This document shows positions 63,537-64,000 of a stretch of 64,000 bases of DNA, piece after piece. A program made the position numbers and the translations under genes. Below the pieces are notes generated by a model, which was not told the DNA's origin, made no database searches, and worked only from the letters and a program-made list of their open reading frames with translations. How positions within the stretch are numbered: position 1 is the stretch's first letter; every line of letters begins with the position of its first letter. The stretch is from Natronoglycomyces albus (GTDB taxonomy: Bacteria > Actinomycetota > Actinomycetes > Mycobacteriales > Micromonosporaceae), in contig NZ_CP070496.1 of NCBI RefSeq assembly GCF_016925535.1, positions 3,286,001-3,350,000 on the forward strand. The letters are read 5' to 3'.

Positions 63537-64000
63537 GCAGTCCCCAGGGCAGCGGAAAAGGCTACGAGCACTACCGCAAGCTGCCGCACGAGAAGCTATT
63601 CGCGTCGATCATGTCCGCCGACCCAGACGCGGTGGAGACTATCGCCGATGGGTGGAAAGTGTCCGCAGAAGTCCTCGCGCAAGCGGAGTCCGATATGTCG
63701 ATGGCACTGGATCGACTGATGGGCCAATGGAAAGGCGCGGCGGCCTCGGAGTTTCAGCGCCGCGTCGGCCTGTTGCGCGAGTACATGGCCGCCACTCAAG
63801 CCGAAATGCGCCATACCGACGACACCCTTAAATACATCGCATCCACCGCCCGCTGGGCGAAAGAGGAAGCGGCGAACAAGGCCGACCCCAACGACAACCT
63901 CGACCCCTCCGAATATCTGCGCGAGTTTGGGAACGACCCATTCGGGACGGCCCGTGAATTGCTGGAATCACACAACAAGCCCCGACACGATCGGCTAGCT
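63533..64000 (+). CDS. WXG100-like protein, partial
   Basis: 156 residues to the window edge. Helical, with ADGWKVSAEVLAQAESDM, then GQWKGAAASEFQRRV, a WxG-type turn between two long helices as in ESX/WXG100 and PPE-like substrates of type VII secretion. GTG start overlapping the previous stop. The remainder lies outside the window; in related loci a long toxin or scaffold C-terminus can follow. Confidence 0.7.
   Translation, partial: MSSPQGSGKGYEHYRKLPHEKLFASIMSADPDAVETIADGWKVSAEVLAQAESDMSMALDRLMGQWKGAAASEFQRRVGLLREYMAATQAEMRHTDDTLKYIASTARWAKEEAANKADPNDNLDPSEYLREFGNDPFGTARELLESHNKPRHDRLA

Noticed and set aside
1-64000. CRISPR arrays
   Set aside because: No regularly spaced direct repeats of 24-40 bases and no cas-like genes seen.

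Overview
This is a 64 kb piece of a high-GC Gram-positive (actinobacterial) chromosome. The evidence is strongly G/C-biased codon use, many GTG/TTG starts, frequent 4-base stop/start overlaps (GTGA, ATGA), a protein O-mannosyltransferase near metG and tatD (a neighbourhood also known from mycobacteria), a YgaP-like rhodanese, DUF4180, a CopC-CopD fusion, and a pair of small proteins at the right edge of the type VII secretion substrate kind. A Glycomycetaceae/Micromonosporaceae-like organism would fit, but that is a guess from overall character and no marker gene proves it.

Layout. 1-20.9 kb is mostly core: a secreted X-Pro dipeptidyl-peptidase (cut by the window edge), acyl-CoA dehydrogenase, UDP-glucose dehydrogenase, an anchored polysaccharide deacetylase, an alpha/beta hydrolase, a DUF255 thioredoxin-fold protein, an MFS exporter, a lipoprotein, rhodanese, TatD, MetRS, a class A penicillin-binding protein and the O-mannosyltransferase. 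A tRNA-Ala(CGC) gene follows at 21.1 kb. 21.18-29.78 kb is an inserted block bounded by a 14-bp direct repeat of the tRNA 3' end. It carries a compact one-direction module (XRE/TPR regulator, MurJ-like flippase, radical SAM protein with a Cys/Pro-rich tail, ABC-type ATPase, APH-fold kinase), a divergent pair of small unknown genes, a dead IS5-type element and several gene fragments. 30-39.8 kb is a patchwork of small metabolic genes and one-component regulators (PatB-type C-S lyase, two DHFR-fold proteins, TetR plus siderophore-interacting flavoprotein, an APH-type kinase, VOC, DinB, ArsR-AHSA1-DHFR operon, DUF4180, HdeD). 39.9-51.0 kb is a long minus-strand peptide uptake and breakdown cluster: substrate-binding protein, DppB, C, D, F, then M55, M20, S9 and S66 peptidases. 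51.4-63.5 kb holds regulator/target pairs with visible operators, a DnaQ-BRCT exonuclease, Nudix, CopC-CopD and a DsbA-like protein. The window ends in a WXG100-like gene.

The most interesting points are: (1) the tRNA-Ala-associated island and its five-gene radical SAM/flippase/kinase module, for which I know no assigned function; (2) a family of ~100-bp dispersed repeats (three copies) whose ends match those of the dead IS5-type element; (3) a 59-bp double-ended IS3-type miniature insertion, with a CATC target duplication, sitting inside the terminator of the rhodanese gene; (4) a nine-gene cluster that couples oligopeptide import to four unrelated peptidase families, including M55 and S66 enzymes that act on D-amino-acid or murein-type peptides.
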